64,000 nt of DNA from Spizellomyces punctatus DAOM BR117 (taxonomy: Eukaryota; Chytridiomycota; Chytridiomycetes; Spizellomycetales; Spizellomycetaceae), in NCBI RefSeq assembly GCF_000182565.1, contig NW_015971549.1:1-64000 (forward strand), in the 5' to 3' direction. This document shows positions 1 through 12,722 of the stretch, one piece after another. The position numbers were made by a program, and so were the translations under genes. Every line of letters starts with the position of its first letter. The first letter of the stretch is position 1. Below the pieces are notes generated by a model that was not told the DNA's origin, searched no databases, and saw only the letters and a program-made list of their open reading frames with translations.

Positions 1-62
1 ATAGATAAGGCACTTATTATATCTTGCACAGCTATTTACAGAAATCTACATATTATTGGGTC

Positions 63-2712
63 TTAACCTTCTGATTGAAATGCCCCCAGAGCCATCATGA
101 TGTTTGTGCCAGTGAACTGTACATTGTAGATTGGTGTTCTTTTAGTTGGGTAAGTCCCAAGATGGGACATGCTGAGAACAGAGCAGAGGGTGAATTTGGT
201 GAGTCCAGAAAATCTCCACTTCATACAACATGGGACTTGTATACCTGTCTTGAGCAATGGAATGTGTGACATCTCTCTTCACACCTAGCTCACGCACTTC
301 TGCTCTCTTAGCATCCCAAATGCGCACCGTGTTATCCCCACCACCTGAAGCGAGAACAGACCCATCCTTGCTAAAGCACAGTGAATGCACCACGCCAGTA
401 TGACCCGCCATTGTTTTGATGCGCTTTCCTGATGATATGTCCCACAGTATAATGTTGTGATCCTCACCTAAAGCACCGGTGTCAATATTTCATGATCCAA
501 TGGAAAAGTGGAACAAAACGCTCTGTACCTGAGGAAGCGACCGTTCGGCCATCCGGAGAGAAAGCGAGTGTCTGGACAGCACCTTGATGCCCCTTAAATA
601 TCCGTACACAGGTCCCTTTCTGAACATCCCACAACCGTGCGGTGCGATCGTTCGATCCGGTTAAGAGGTAGCTGCAATTTGGATGAAAGCGGACGATCTG
701 TAGACGAAATGCGGTGAGGTCAAATAAATCTCAAAATGCTCTACGATAGGTGGACTCACATCTACATCTGACAGATGGCCAACGAATACCCGCAGCGGAT
801 ATATGTGGTCGCAACTCCATAAACGTGCTGTCCTATCGTGGGAGGCTGTTGCGAAATACCATCCTTGAGAGCTGAAGTCAACATCCCACACAGGATAATT
901 GTGCCCTTTATAACATGCCACGTTCGAGAATGTATCTAAGCTCCATAATCGAGCTTGCAGAAGGATGTTATTGACGCCGCAAAACTTAAATCCATTACTA
1001 TACATACCAGTTCTGTCTTCAGAACAGCTTACCAGATACCTTCTATCCGAGCTGAAACTTGTTCCGTACACGGGGCCACCATGTCCGACAAGTCGTCTTG
1101 ATGACTGCGCTCCTTGTTCTCCTTTGAAACCTGACTCTGAAGTTTGCCGCAATTCAATTGAAATGATCCTATGGGCCAGATCTACTCAGATGTCACGCGC
1201 TTCAGACGTACTTGAAGTTTTCGTGTCCGCACCGGTAATATCCCACAGTCGAATGAAAGAATCCGCGAAGCCACCCGATACCATTGATGCATCCGGCGAC
1301 AGAGTAAGTGACTGCAAGCTGTAAAGTAATGTTGGTCGGATAGAACAGAGGGTAGAGGACGACGTCATGTATCATGCCCAGCGCACCTGCTGCTGGAATT
1401 GTGAAATGTGTAGCAGCAAATCGAGGGTAGTGCTGTTGAACTAAGTTGGACACGATTGCGGGTTTCCCTGAGACTCTTAATGGCAGCCGGAACGTCGATA
1501 AGCTTCCTTTACATCATTTAAGTTGTTAGAATGTCACCACCTTGCACGGTGACAGCATCGCCGCTTACTTGGCAGGTAGAGTTATTGCTGGGCTATCGGC
1601 GGTCGCTTCTAGCTTGACCTTCTCAAGTTCCTCCAGCAGCTCGCCTGCATCAGGCGGTGCCTGCAGTAGACGATGCCCGGGGTCAAGATGTGCAGCCGGA
1701 TATTCTTTTCAGAGAATACTACCTCTTCTTTGATTTTCCTTTCAATCTCCGTCAAAAAAGGCATATCAGGGGGCAATGTGCCCAGTGCTAATTGCTGCCG
1801 ATTGAAATCTTCCAGCTGATGCACCGATTGACCCACCAAGCCAATTGTCTGATCTTTTTCAAGTCCATCTTCGCCATTTTCAGGTTCAGTTGATACAACT
1901 GCAATAGCGGATGAGCAGAAGGTATAACGAAGGACATCTCAAGAGAGCCAAGGCAGGCGACACACACCTAGAATGCTTATATGCTCGTTAACAATTCTCA
2001 GAAGCAACATAAAGTTATTGTCCTGGAGAAAGGAGAGGAGCAGCTCAAACGAGTAACGGCTCATTCTCAGACCGTAGCGATTGGACCGGAAATTCTGGGC
2101 GAGGTCATTTTCGGAGACGTGTTGCGGCTCGAGGATGGCCGAAAGTCTTGCAATATCCTGCCCGTGAAGTTCCGAATGGTCAACTCTAAAAAGTTCCATA
2201 AAATGTTTCGCTATTATGGGGTTAACAAAATCTCGACGATTACGATCGTTATCGAATATTTCGGCATAGCAACAAATACCTTGATCTCGCAATTCTCGAA
2301 CAATTAGATCCAGATAAGCGTGCACAAATATGGGGAAAAGAATTCCTCGCAGCTCAACCTATAGTATGGTGAACGACAGACAATGTCGATACCAGTGTTC
2401 TGAAAAGTACCCATAGCCACACCTCAGTACCTTATACTTGTCAATGGAGTCGTCCACCCACTTGCGAAGACGACTGTATCCTCTCTCATATGCATTGGGA
2501 TTACTCGCCTCCGCTTCGTTGTAGAATAGAATGTAGTCGGGCACGGAGGCTTCGTGCCGTTGGTGAAGTCCACTATCCAAAGAGCCCTCACTCAAGGGAA
2601 GATTCGCTTCCTTCCGAAAAAAGGCTTCCGTATGGCGATATCCTCTAGTCTTCAAATAAGCAGCGACCAAACGGTCCGAGTGCTCCTGAGAATGTCGACC
2701 TTCTGCCGCCAT
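63..2712 (-). CDS. TAF5: TFIID subunit TAF5 (LisH, NTD2, WD40)
   Basis: Scaffold subunit of TFIID (in many fungi also SAGA), acting in the nucleus in RNA polymerase II initiation. Seen: an N-terminal LisH-like segment ([18 protein letters not shown]), then the TAF5 NTD2 domain ([16 protein letters not shown], spliced to [18 protein letters not shown] across an intron near 2440-2360), then C-terminal WD40 blades ([27 protein letters not shown] with [23 protein letters not shown] with DNTVRIWD). The C-terminus [18 protein letters not shown] is the usual TAF5 tail. Several introns split the gene, including one between the last WD blade and the tail (about 142-290). The ATG at 2712 precedes the LisH; the reading frame extends three codons further only through a GTG. 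Positions 1-62 are 3' flank. Exon edges were placed by eye. Confidence 0.93.
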
Positions 2713-3331
2713 TGCCGTCACTGGCTCCTGATCTTGTAGATCAGGGGACTAACCGCCGACACTGATCGTTCAAATTGGATCCTCCAAACAGACAATGTCA
2801 CGCGTCCATTGCAAACCACTGACAACCCTCACCCTAACCTTCCATTTTTCCTTTCGCCTTTCCCTGACCAAAGCTTTCAGGTTTGGGTCCAACCGAGTGA
2901 ATATACAGTTGGCCGAAGGCGTCAAATTGCAAAGATAATCCCACATTACATTTGTAGATTACAAGGAAAACGATGCACGATATGAGCTCCATCCACTACA
3001 TATCTTAGTTGTTGTCATCAATCCAGCTTTTAGCTATGATGGCCGATCGGACCATAGAGCACATAGCTCCTCGTTGCCCTTGAACTCTTGAAAAGAACAA
3101 TCTTTTCATCTTCTTTTCACATAAAGCTCTTTTCGGCTAGGTTAACTGCCGCTGAATAAAACAAGACGGCGATTAATGTTCTCATGGTAGTAGCACTTTC
3201 CCTCTCGATCCTTGAAGCGCATTGAATGGGTATCGGCAGGAATTGTACCGTGTACAGGGAATATGTATTATGATTGACAAGTTGGGCGGTAGACCTAACA
3301 AAGATTTTCGTGTATTATAAAGTCAACATCA
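2713..3331. other. TAF5 upstream / TBC-gene downstream spacer
   Basis: About 620 bp without a convincing reading frame, repeat or RNA. It should hold the TAF5 promoter on its left side and the 3' end of the TBC-domain gene on its right. No recognised motif was seen. Confidence 0.5.
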
Positions 3332-6300
3332 TTACATAAATATCTCTTGCTCCATGTCCGTATCTGGTTTGTCAGCTGGTTCTCCTAGGGTTCCTGCTAC
3401 TGATGCGAGCAAAGCGCCTTCATCAGTAGCTGGCTCTCTGGGCCTGTCGACAACGACGTCGCGAAATAGTGTATCAACTTTAAGGGGGAAGGATAAGTCA
3501 AGCGCAACGTGCTGGCAATCAATAGCCATGAATACCTTCTTTTAGGAGTTCCTGATCCTCCTCTACCTGTTCCCTGTCTTCCTCCTCATCTGCTTCAAGA
3601 GCCTGGGAACTGTCTTCTCCCTCTATTATACCGGACCTCTGTTCGTCGGTTGATACACGTGTGCGTTTCCCTCCCATCCATTTCAGGCCACCAGACCAAA
3701 TCGACTCTGCTATCTCTTTGCTTACCACAGATGCTGTCACCTGGACAGCCTCCCTCTCCTTGAGAACAAAAGTGGACGGAAGACCATGCTCGAAATATTC
3801 CACCAGATATTCATCCCCAAGTACCAGTTCGCGGAAAGTTGAGATGGACACGTGAATACTGTCATCCGCATTTTTACATTGGCTACCATCAGAGGTAGTG
3901 TTTAGCATGAATGCCCGATTCAGAAGTCCAGATACGGCACCAAGATGTCGATCCCCTTCTTCCCGTCGTAGTAAAAACAGAAGACTTTCCGAGAGCTGTA
4001 TAATTTCTTCTTTTATTAAAGTCCCGTCCTGATCTGCGTCGTGAAGCTCGAAAAAAAGACTTAATCGGGTCATCAGATCACTGTGGATCAGCTTGCCCAA
4101 TCCAGTAACAATGTCCTGAAAATTGATGAACCCGTCATGGTCACTGTCAAAGCAATGCTGGAACAGTTTTTCCATGAAGGAGCTTCCTACAAGGGGCTTG
4201 GGTGCCGCTTCTACGCCAAGACGGCTTTGTTGCTCGTCAGCATCTTTTTTGACATTGGCCCACTCGGTCAGTCGCCCCAGGAACATGATGAAGTGGTCTA
4301 GTTCCATTCGATCTGAGCTTTTCTTTTGGGGTTCCTGGCGACCGTAGTATAGGACACTGAAGAACGCATCGCATAAAAAGAGGAGCTCCTCCTTGCTGAA
4401 ACGGGACGTATGGTTCAGATTTCGAACAACGCTGCGCTTGGCGTATAAGTCCAGCCCGTGAACAACTTTTAGCTGGTGGCTTTTACGCAGATCCATGATT
4501 GATTCATGAGTAACGGTTTGGAACTCGCGGTACGCCGTCTATAGGAGCCAGTCTTAGCCGGTGCTATTGCATAAATCTCGAAAACGCACTCACTAGAATC
4601 AGTTGATTGAATTTGGTGATATTCCGCTTCGCTTTCTGTTCATCGGTATGGACCACCTCGCCCAACTTGGCAAAGTACGTCTTCAGTATATTCCTATAGC
4701 CAAATGATGACCGGTAAATCTCCTCTGAGAGCAATGGGAAGCCTAATAACATTATATTTTTGAATACCCACATCAGCTCTCCATCGTCCTTCACTTTCAT
4801 AATTTGATCTCCATTGATCTTAAGAATACCAAGCCTGGTGAGCGGAAGACAGAACCCACGAGTCAGCTTTGCCAGCAATACTCCAAAGAATGTTTTACGA
4901 CTCTACCCTATCTGGAAGAAAACCTAAAATGGACGATATATGTCACACAGCTGAGAGACTAGCTATGGAACACGATTGGAACGCGTATGACTCACCTTCG
5001 GTCCCTCCATAAAGAAGCAGTCAATGATGCGGAGTGCATACGGAAGGGGCAGCGAGTTGATATATAAGCTAAGGAACCAAGGCAAACAAGCGACCGAAAG
5101 CTGTATTTCATTCTTTTTGAAATGCTCCGCCATGATGGGCATATATTTTGCAACCTACAGCAGCGAGGTATGAGTTTACGCAACATGAGTCTTGCAAGAA
5201 TGGAGAAACCACTCACCAACGTTTCGAAAACGTGGTTATCAATGACCGCTCCCACCATGTTGGTGCTACAAATGGTATGCGGTTTAGACAACGTGAATAC
5301 ATCTTGATAATGGAGAGGCAGTGCAACTTTCTGACCTGTAATAACCTGGTAGCATACGGTCGCATAGTACCGTTAGGATCCAAAATGCTTGCTCCTCGGT
5401 AAGATATATGAGGAGAACGCTCACAACAATGTTCATTGCCTGGCAGTAACCAATTTCCGGTTCTATCGAGGCATTGTGCGCAGAAACTGTTGGTCAGACG
5501 ACCTGCAACATCTTGCACCAAAACTTCACGTACCGTGCCACGAGAACGCCTGACCGAAGAAAGCAAGAAAATGCTGTCAACCGATAAATATGCTTTCTCA
5601 TGTTTCAGTCAGTACTCACATATAGAACACGTCGAAGGGCATTAATGCCCTCTTCTGTCTGATATCTAAAGGCAAGTAAGCAGGTTTCCGGCAAGCTCGG
5701 GATCATCGTCCGATAGAGTATGAAACCTTACCCACTGTATTCTGGTAAGCTCCTTTACTCCAGAAGACTCTGGTTAGGTTTCCATATTTTAATTCCATCG
5801 GAGACCACATCCCACCTATTCAAGTCTTTTTCAATCTCTTCTGTCGACAATGAAACCTGCCCGGAGTGGTCTCTATGCAGCTGCTCATAATAGCCAGTGT
5901 TCATGTATCTGATATTGAGAGATGAGACTCCATTCGCAATAAAAACTGTGAAGCGTACACGTACCTCTTATGGATCGCTCCACAGCAAACTTCCCAAATC
6001 TCCCCTATAACGAGGTATGAAGCATATTCTGCATGTGAATGGCGGGAGCACGACAATTACCCCTCAAAGTATTCGGCAGTCCTATCCGGACAAGCTTAAT
6101 GAAAGTAGGCAGTCGGATCAAGGTAAGATTTCGCCCAAACTCTGCGATTCAAGCTCCGTGGGTTCTCAATCTCCAGTATGTATCAGGCATATAACGAACG
6201 CACCTCGAAAGTAAGCAACCCAGTAGCGCAGTTTGTTTTTCTCAGCTGCCCTGTTGTAACAACAGTAATTCCACGCTGATTAAGCGGCTCCTCCTTTCTT

Positions 6301-8171
6301 CTGTGCAAGATGCAAGATACAAGAGAGTTTCAAGACATACCGTTTGCCGTCCACAAACCCATACTTAAGACCCAAACCTCCCATCTGCACTTCTTTGCCG
6401 TTCAGTAGTTCTTCTGAGGGACAAGTCGCAAGAAATTCCTTCAGCCGCTTCATCAGTCCGACGTGCGCCTGGAGTCGGTCACGTAACGTCCCACAGAATT
6501 TGTCCGCGGACTGTTTATCGCTCGTCATTTGCAGATGCAGTTTTAGTTGATGGCGAACAGTTATGGCAATTGTCGACATTTGACTGTTTATCTTTTCTAC
6601 CCGCATGATTGCGTAGAAAGGTAGAACCAAATAGCATTGATATTTTGCCGAGGAAATGAAACAAATATAAGTATCTGATAAACTGAGTCTTCCACTGAAG
6701 CTTGACTTCGTTCCTGAGATCGTGCATATTGCAGTGATTTCTTCGAGGAGACTTTCACTTGCGGGCAGGTTAAAGACTGATTGAAATTTCGCGTTTCTCT
6801 TCTGTTCTTCAAAGCTTTGCTTCAAAGGTCGCGTACCCGCTCCCGGGCCCTTTAAAGAACCAACGATCCCAGTAATAGAGCTCTGTTCCTGTTCCTGCAA
6901 CGATAACCCAGGAGCTGGCTCCGTGGCTGTGCTTTTCAACAGTTTCTGCATAGCAAGGTTTGTCAAGTGTTCTAGAAGATCATAGGTCTCATCACGGTGG
7001 AAGAGATTTGAAAACACATGCTTGATAGTAAAACAAATATAAGAAGTCCAACTCGGGAATAACGCGCGACTTTCAAAGGCACTACCTCTGTTTTATTTCT
7101 CAATTTTATTTTAATGGCATCCGCAAATACTCCGCGCTTAGATTTGTCTTTAGCTAGCTCCTCAATGTCCTTTAACTCGATCATCACCTTCGTTTCTACC
7201 CCAAAGACGAAGGAGTAGAAGCATAGATGCGACACCGATAGATACAGCCAGCCTTGGTTCAGTAGCTTTTTATGATAGGAGCAGCTATAAACTGAATTGA
7301 GCACGATAAGAATATCGTAAATATGTGCGCAATTTTCGTTGAAAGGTGCGTACAGTTCACCAGTCGTTCGTCCTCAGGCAGATGGAAAATCTGCCGCCAT
7401 GAGCGTGCAGCGGCTCGAAACTTTGCGTCGCTGGATTTCTCGTCCGTGTCTTTTTCTTTGTATTTATATTTGGGAGTCAGTGCAACTGTAATGAACCGTC
7501 GCGGCGATAGCGGGGGGGGGGGGGGGGGGCGTACCTTCACTCGTCACCAGCGATTGGAATTTGGATACCGCATATGCTTCTTTATCAGATGCATCCTCCA
7601 ACTCCACTACTTCGGGCATCAAGTTTTCTGAAAACGACATTACAGTCAAGAGATATAGTTCAAATGAAAGCATGCACAGTTTGAGTACCTTGTATCCAAG
7701 TCCAGTCTTTCTCCATTGCCTTAAGGGTGTCGGCGGTCTAAACATAGTGAACAGGAACCGGTAATAGCAATCCTCCCAGGATAGTGTATTACGTCTTTCA
7801 ACTTACTGCAACCATGTGTCCGACATCGGGACTTTCGGCACTTCTTAACAATATGCGAAATGGTGGCTGCTTTGTGTCAAGTCTGGAGTTCATTGGATTT
7901 AGAGTGTGACGACTGCTTGCATAAAACTTTCTACGAGCTCGAGACCCGTGCATGCGAACACTTACACATTTTGTATAGTGGCCCAGAGTGATTTTAGTGC
8001 TGTACCCTCCTGTTCCTTGAGACGCTGGAGGAGGAAAAGATCATTTTCCTAACATTTGGGGGCCTTATTGTAGGGGACACATGTGTGAGCTGAGCAGCGA
8101 TATAACAAGTTACTCACCTTTACCGTTTCCCAATATGAGGATATATCAACTTGAGAAGGTAAACAAAGCAT
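3332..8171 (-). CDS. TBC1D8/TBC1D9-like RabGAP (GRAM-GRAM-TBC-EF hand)
   Basis: Predicted GTPase-activating protein for Rab GTPases in membrane traffic. Many short introns break it up. Domain order: N-terminal segment ([15 protein letters not shown] near 8010-8045), first GRAM ([20 protein letters not shown], about 7200-7290), second GRAM ([16 protein letters not shown] and [15 protein letters not shown], about 6650-6790), then the TBC domain. Both catalytic fingers are intact: GLPNTLRG followed across an intron by EIWEVCCG (Arg finger, about 5985-6090) and IGYCQAMN (Gln finger, about 5430-5460). Two EF-hand-like loops follow ([12 protein letters not shown] and [12 protein letters not shown], about 4010-4165). 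This order matches the animal TBC1D8/9 group, which most yeasts lack. The start at 8171 gives [18 protein letters not shown], splices in frame to the next exon, and sits 85 bp from an upstream CACGTG. Exon edges are approximate. Confidence 0.88.
7486..7534 (-). repeat. C18 homopolymer inside a 49-nt intron of the TBC gene
   Basis: On the plus strand positions 7512-7529 are 18 consecutive G, so C18 in the sense strand of the gene. The run lies just after the donor (GTACGC) and ends 26 nt before the acceptor of a 49-nt intron. Splicing joins SLVTSEV to ALTPKYKY in frame. If unspliced, the run would read as polyproline. Confidence 0.8.
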
Positions 8172-8256
8172 GTTGCAGTGGATCGCTCTCGCGTCGGGTC
8201 AGTCCGCCGTCTCTGTTAACGCTGTTCCAAGCTTACGAGACCGCCATCACTTCTTC

Positions 8257-8262
8257 CACGTG
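8257..8262. promoter_or_regulatory. CACGTG box upstream of the TBC-domain gene
   Basis: Palindromic CACGTG lying 85 bp before the proposed start at 8171. It overlaps the 3' UTR of the small gene at 8282-8728. The spacing is like that of the same box before the three ribosomal protein genes. Binding by a Cbf1-type bHLH factor is inference. Confidence 0.45.
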
Positions 8263-8281
8263 ACTTTCAATGCTGGTCCTG

Positions 8282-8728
8282 TCAAAAGACCAACTGAAGT
8301 CGTAGCAAGATCAGTTGGCTGCGTTCATACTGATGTTCTTGTAACCGTTGCTGAAAATGCCTTCTAGACGCTATAACAATATTCTTGCAGTATCGGCTTT
8401 TGCAATGTGCGCTTTAATGTGCGTTTTGGTTTAACCTTGTCAAGGTGTTCAAGTTTCCATGTGCTTACCATAGCAAAAAAAAAGGTCACAAAGCAGATCA
8501 TGCCCAAACTTGAGGATATTCCTGCGCAAACGCAATTACATGAGGTATAGATTTGCATGCATCTTCCATTTGGCCAACCATTGCGAGGGTGATGCAGAAA
8601 GAGCAAGCTCTGTGATTACGTAGGCGTTTGGTTTTCTCCTGCACGCGTGCGTCATCGAAAAATTGTTGTGCTTGGGCCAACCGCTCATCCTCTCCGCCTT
8701 TTTTTGCACTGCAGCAATATATTTTCAT
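8282..8728 (-). CDS. Small single-pass membrane protein, two introns, 87 aa
   Basis: Not recognised. Three exons (8620-8728, 8469-8521, 8282-8383) join in phase at canonical GT-AG junctions into an 87-residue protein. The N-terminal 37 residues are charged and helical in character (EDERLAQAQQFFDDARVQEK). One hydrophobic segment follows (ISSSLGMICFVTFFFAM then NIVIA), and the C-terminal tail is basic and glutamine-rich (RRHFQQRLQEHQYERSQ). This reads as a one-span membrane protein. Organelle location cannot be told from sequence alone. It is divergent from LAG1, with 130 bp between the start codons, so the two may share a promoter. A coincidental set of splice sites is possible, but phase is kept at both introns and the transmembrane segment appears only after splicing. 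Confidence 0.55.
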
Positions 8729-8858
8729 TTTTGAAATCGGCGTTTGCAAATCGTCCATTGGCGAGAAAGTACTTTTCAAACGTACGTTGCGATCTTACTA
8801 GTCCCAGTGACAGACGTTTGAGAGGCCTTGCCCATCTGAAGCCGACGTCCCTTTCACG

Positions 8859-10265
8859 ATGGCTGGCGACGCCCCCCACCTTGCGTTCCAAGCAACTCCA
8901 CTCTACCCCCATACAACTTTGTCGCTACCGAACCCACTACTTCGGCTACTGAACTATAACCCAAAAACGGGCCTCTGCCATAAAGGCTGGAATGACTTCA
9001 TCCTGGCATCACTGTTTGCTGCCCTCTTCCTCGTTTTGCGGAGGTATCTCTATACTGCTGTCTTTCCCGTATTGGCAAAACGCATGAGAGTGGCGGGTGG
9101 TCGAATGAATCGGTTAAAGTTCTCGGAACAAGCGTGGCTATTCATATGCCACACCGCATCCTGCGTTGCGGGTTCTATTCTCTTGGTCGGGAAAGACTAC
9201 GCCCCAGCGCTATTTGGAGAGAGGGAAGGGCAAAAGCACTTCTGGTTTGGATATCCGCATACACACCGATTTTTGGACCCAGTGTTTAAGGTAATTAAAA
9301 CAAGCTTTACCCCTCTGAGCCTGGTGATGGTTACAATCGCCCACGTCCTCAATATCCTAATTCCGCTCCTGACTGTGTCTCTCTAGTTGTTCTACTTTAG
9401 TATTTTGGGATATTGGTTGCATCATTGCGCTGCTCTTGCGATTGAGGGTTTTCAGCGGGTGGCATTCGAACGCGCGAAGCTCCAAGGGAGGCGAAGATTG
9501 GCCCATGCGCCAAAGCGATCAGACTTCTGGCCGTTGGCTGCTCATCACGCCATCACGGTTGCGCTGGTTGCTACATCATATTATATGAATTTCACTCGCG
9601 TGGGTCACATCGTCATTATTTTGCTTGACGTGGCAGATATCTTCCTACCGTTGGCTAAGGTAAAGCTGCATTCGAACACGTTTTTATATGGATATTGGTG
9701 GTGTCATTGGTAAACTAAAGCATTATTCTGGATTGGCCATCAGATCTTAAAATACACCCGTCATCAAACCATTTGCGATGTCGCCTTTGCGGTGTTTACA
9801 GTATCCTGGGTGATAACGCGACACTGGTATCTTTTACTTGTCTGCGTGTCCATGTGGCGGGATTCGTTATTATACATACCCGAGACATCACGAGTATGGG
9901 ATCCTTGGGGCACCGAGTGTTTCTACTCCATGAAGGTGTACTGGTTATTCCTAGGACTATTCGCGGCCTTGCAAATATTGCTTCTTTACTGGCTTGCCCT
10001 GATCGTGAAAGTGGTCATAAAGGTGGTCAGAGGCGGAACGGCCGAAGATGTGAGGAGTGATGATGAAGAAGAAGAGACTGAAGACACGCTGGAACCGAAT
10101 GAAGGACAGTCTAAGAGTTTAAGGAACCGCAAGCCTCGAGTGGGAAGACCTCTGAATACAGCCACCTTGACTTACAACAAAGGCAAAAGATCTGGCAGTG
10201 GGGTTGAACTACGAAGTGGAGATTGGGATGCGGTTAAAGAAGGCGAATTCCGGAGGCGGCATTGA
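8859..10265 (+). CDS. LAG1: Ceramide synthase (Lag1/Lac1, TLC domain)
   Basis: Acyl-CoA-dependent N-acylation of sphingoid bases in the ER membrane. Three exons: 8859-9290, 9387-9659, 9744-10265, all phase 0 and canonical. Seen: N-terminal hydrophobic segment, the KFSEQAWLF start of the TLC domain, GYWLHHCAALAIEGF, the Lag motif with paired histidines (AAHHAITVALVATSYYMNFT), and RVGHIVIILLDVADIFLPLAK, in which the catalytic-region Asp residues are kept although the common HD is LD. Further membrane segments follow (VFTVSWVITRHW, YWLFLGLFAALQILLLYWLA). The C-terminal tail has an acidic stretch (DDEEEETEDTLE) and then basic residues, as in fungal Lag1. Length is about 408 aa. Confidence 0.93.
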
Positions 10266-10789
10266 CGTTGATGGTGTGTAATAGTGGTATTCGGTGGTAT
10301 TTAGGGTTGATGAATGTAGGTTTAAGCATTCTTAATGACTGGAGAATTATGTCTTGTAAAAGCAATTTCTGTATCAGAGCGGCAAATAGCACAGTCTGTC
10401 TTTTTATAAGAGCGGAAGAGATGTAGCATGCCAAGGGGGTGTGGGTACTAATACAACTAATGTGTCGGTCCCTCCACATTTCGTTCCCTCTAATTTGGGG
10501 AAATCATCGTTCAGGTAATATTTCGCGTCCATCCACTGTTGGACTGAAATGCTTGGCAGAAGTCCGCGGATAGAATAGTCTTGGTATTTATAACCATCAA
10601 AGGGCTGAGAAGGATCGCTTCACCCACCGGACTGGGTGGCGCTTGGTTACTGGCAGGTGTCCCCAAAACACCATGGCGTTGGGATTGCAGTGATGATATC
10701 GCTGAGACAAATCTCTGGGATAGGAACCTCGATATATCGTACTCAGCATCTCGGCTGGAGATCCGTTCATGTGTCATTATTTCGGACCT
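10266..10789. other. Convergent 3' spacer between LAG1 and the F-box gene
   Basis: About 520 bp between two stop codons that face each other. Reading frames here lack the features of a protein gene. Presumed 3' UTRs; no terminator or repeat was recognised. Confidence 0.5.
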
Positions 10790-12722
10790 TCATATCACCG
10801 TGCCTTCTTTTGCGGACCACACTCGTATCAGCCCATCTGCACTTCCAACAACTACGTACTTGTCATCAAATGCGAGCCCGGTTACTGCTTTCTCAACTTC
10901 GTTCTGGCAGTTTTCTCCCATCAGTAGGACTGGTCCCTCTCCGCCTTCAATTGTGCACCCTTTCAGGCAATACATGCTTTTCCCTGTCAAATGATTCCAT
11001 ACGATGCACCTCCCGTCGCTGCTACCAGCTATCAATTTCCATTCATCCAATTGCGCGCACAAAGTCCATTTACGCATTGTGGTTGCTGGCAATAAGTTCT
11101 CAGTTGCATTTCCGTCAGCCGCCACTGGCCCCGTTCCAGTGCCCGTGGTGTGTCTGGGAGTGGATAAGGTAGCTACAGGTCGGGATGCCACTCGTACCGC
11201 GTCTGTCTTATATACACCCTTCAGTTTGAAGGTAGTTCTTGCGTTTGCCCAATCCCGTATGTTTTCATAAACGATACCTGATCCGAGATCAGTTTCGTAT
11301 GGACACACATCATAGAAAAACACTCGCCCTGAGAAGGTGCTGAATAGCAAAGATCGGCCATTATAGCAGATACACGAGACGGGATCGTGATCCCCTCCCG
11401 ATGTTCTTCTCATATCTGCATCGTGGTGCATTTTTCGCAAGGAGAAGAACACAGGCAGCTCGAGAGACGTATGGATTTTTACGATGCTCAGACAGTTTCC
11501 GCTATGGTAATGACAAGTGAGCCACACTTCGACATAATTGATATTTATCCATTACAACACATTGTCACCTTTGGACGTGCCATATTCGAAGACAACCCTG
11601 AACATCTCCGCTGATCAGTACATATTGCGTGAAGTCCAAACATTTAATGCCGGCCTGATGTCCTGTCAGCGTGCGCAGCATAGTAACTTTATCCAACTGA
11701 TTCTCAACGGCAACAGTTTTCGTATTTCGACCATTTCTGGTGGGTGACCGACTCCGAGAAATTTTAGAATTATTGGCCGGAGCTTGAGCCAGTTCCCAAA
11801 TCTTCACAGTTCGATCAGCCGAACCGGTTATCAGAATCATAGAACTGAATTTTAGACAAGTGATTGCATCCGTATGGCCCACGGAAGCATGCAAGAGCGT
11901 CCCGGTTTTGCTCGCCCATATGCGCACCATACCATCTGCACTGATATATATTGCACATTGTTAGTACCTTTTTGGCTTATTGAACTGAAGTTCCTACCTT
12001 CCGGTGATAATCTGGCGGTCGTCGAACTGCACACATGTAAAATCCTGTCCACTTAAACTCATCACGCATTCACCTGTGATCGCGTCGTGCATTCGGACCA
12101 GCTTATCTGCACCAGCAGTCACAATTCGTTTTCCATCGAAGCACAAAGACAAAATGGCCAAGTTGTGCGCCTTGAATTGTATGCATTCTAGTTGACCTTC
12201 AGTCCAATTGCTCAATGAGTGAAGACGCTTCGCATTGATTTTCATTGCTTCATGGCATTGATAATATTCTGTGGCCAACGTTCCTAGTCCAATTCGAGTA
12301 TACAGCTTTTGCCACAGGAGCCTGTCTTTCAAAACCTGGCGCCATGCCTTACTGACCTGTGCTACTGTGCAAAAGTCTCGCGGATGTATATAGAAAACAA
12401 TGCGGTGGCTAGCTTCTCGCGGGAGAAGCCGCAAGAAGTCTCTGTGAAGCCGCGGCATAACAGCAGCTAAAAATACCATGTCTGCGGGGTTGCATTGCTT
12501 AAGAAGAGCAAGGAGAATGCTATGTCGATGCGGAGGAGACAGCTGCGGGAAAGATTGGAGGAATTGCGCTGTTACAGACTCGGATGTATGGGGGAAGTGG
12601 TTCAGTTCCAAGGCTGGGGATGCAATCGGCGGACGGTTTGGGACACGACGTTTTGAATCGGGAAGGATTCGTCGCTGGGCGCTAGCAGGTCGATGCATAT
12701 CGGCAGCATTCCGATGGTTCAT
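10790..12722 (-). CDS. F-box / WD40 repeat protein (putative SCF substrate adaptor)
   Basis: Likely substrate receptor of an SCF ubiquitin ligase. Three exons. The first (to about 11998) has a basic N-terminus, a helical region (LSPPHRHSILLALLKQC), an F-box (LPREASHRIVFYIHP, then VSKAWRQVLKDRLLWQKLY) and the first WD40 blades (FKAHNLAILSLCFDG). A short intron splits ITG/SADGMVRIW; the second exon carries VGHTDAITCLKFSS with GSADRTVKIWE, and LTGHQAGIKCLDFTQ. A second intron (donor near 11585, acceptor near 11505) leads to the last blades, ending GSADGLIRVWSAKEG. The order F-box then WD40 is that of Cdc4, Met30 and Fbw7, but no orthology is claimed because the blades are divergent and carry long insertions. 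ATG 12722 is the first in frame. Confidence 0.8.

Noticed and set aside
7464..7745. A polyproline-containing protein segment in the TBC gene
   Set aside because: The proline codons come from the C18 run inside a 49-nt intron; splicing removes it and restores the family sequence.
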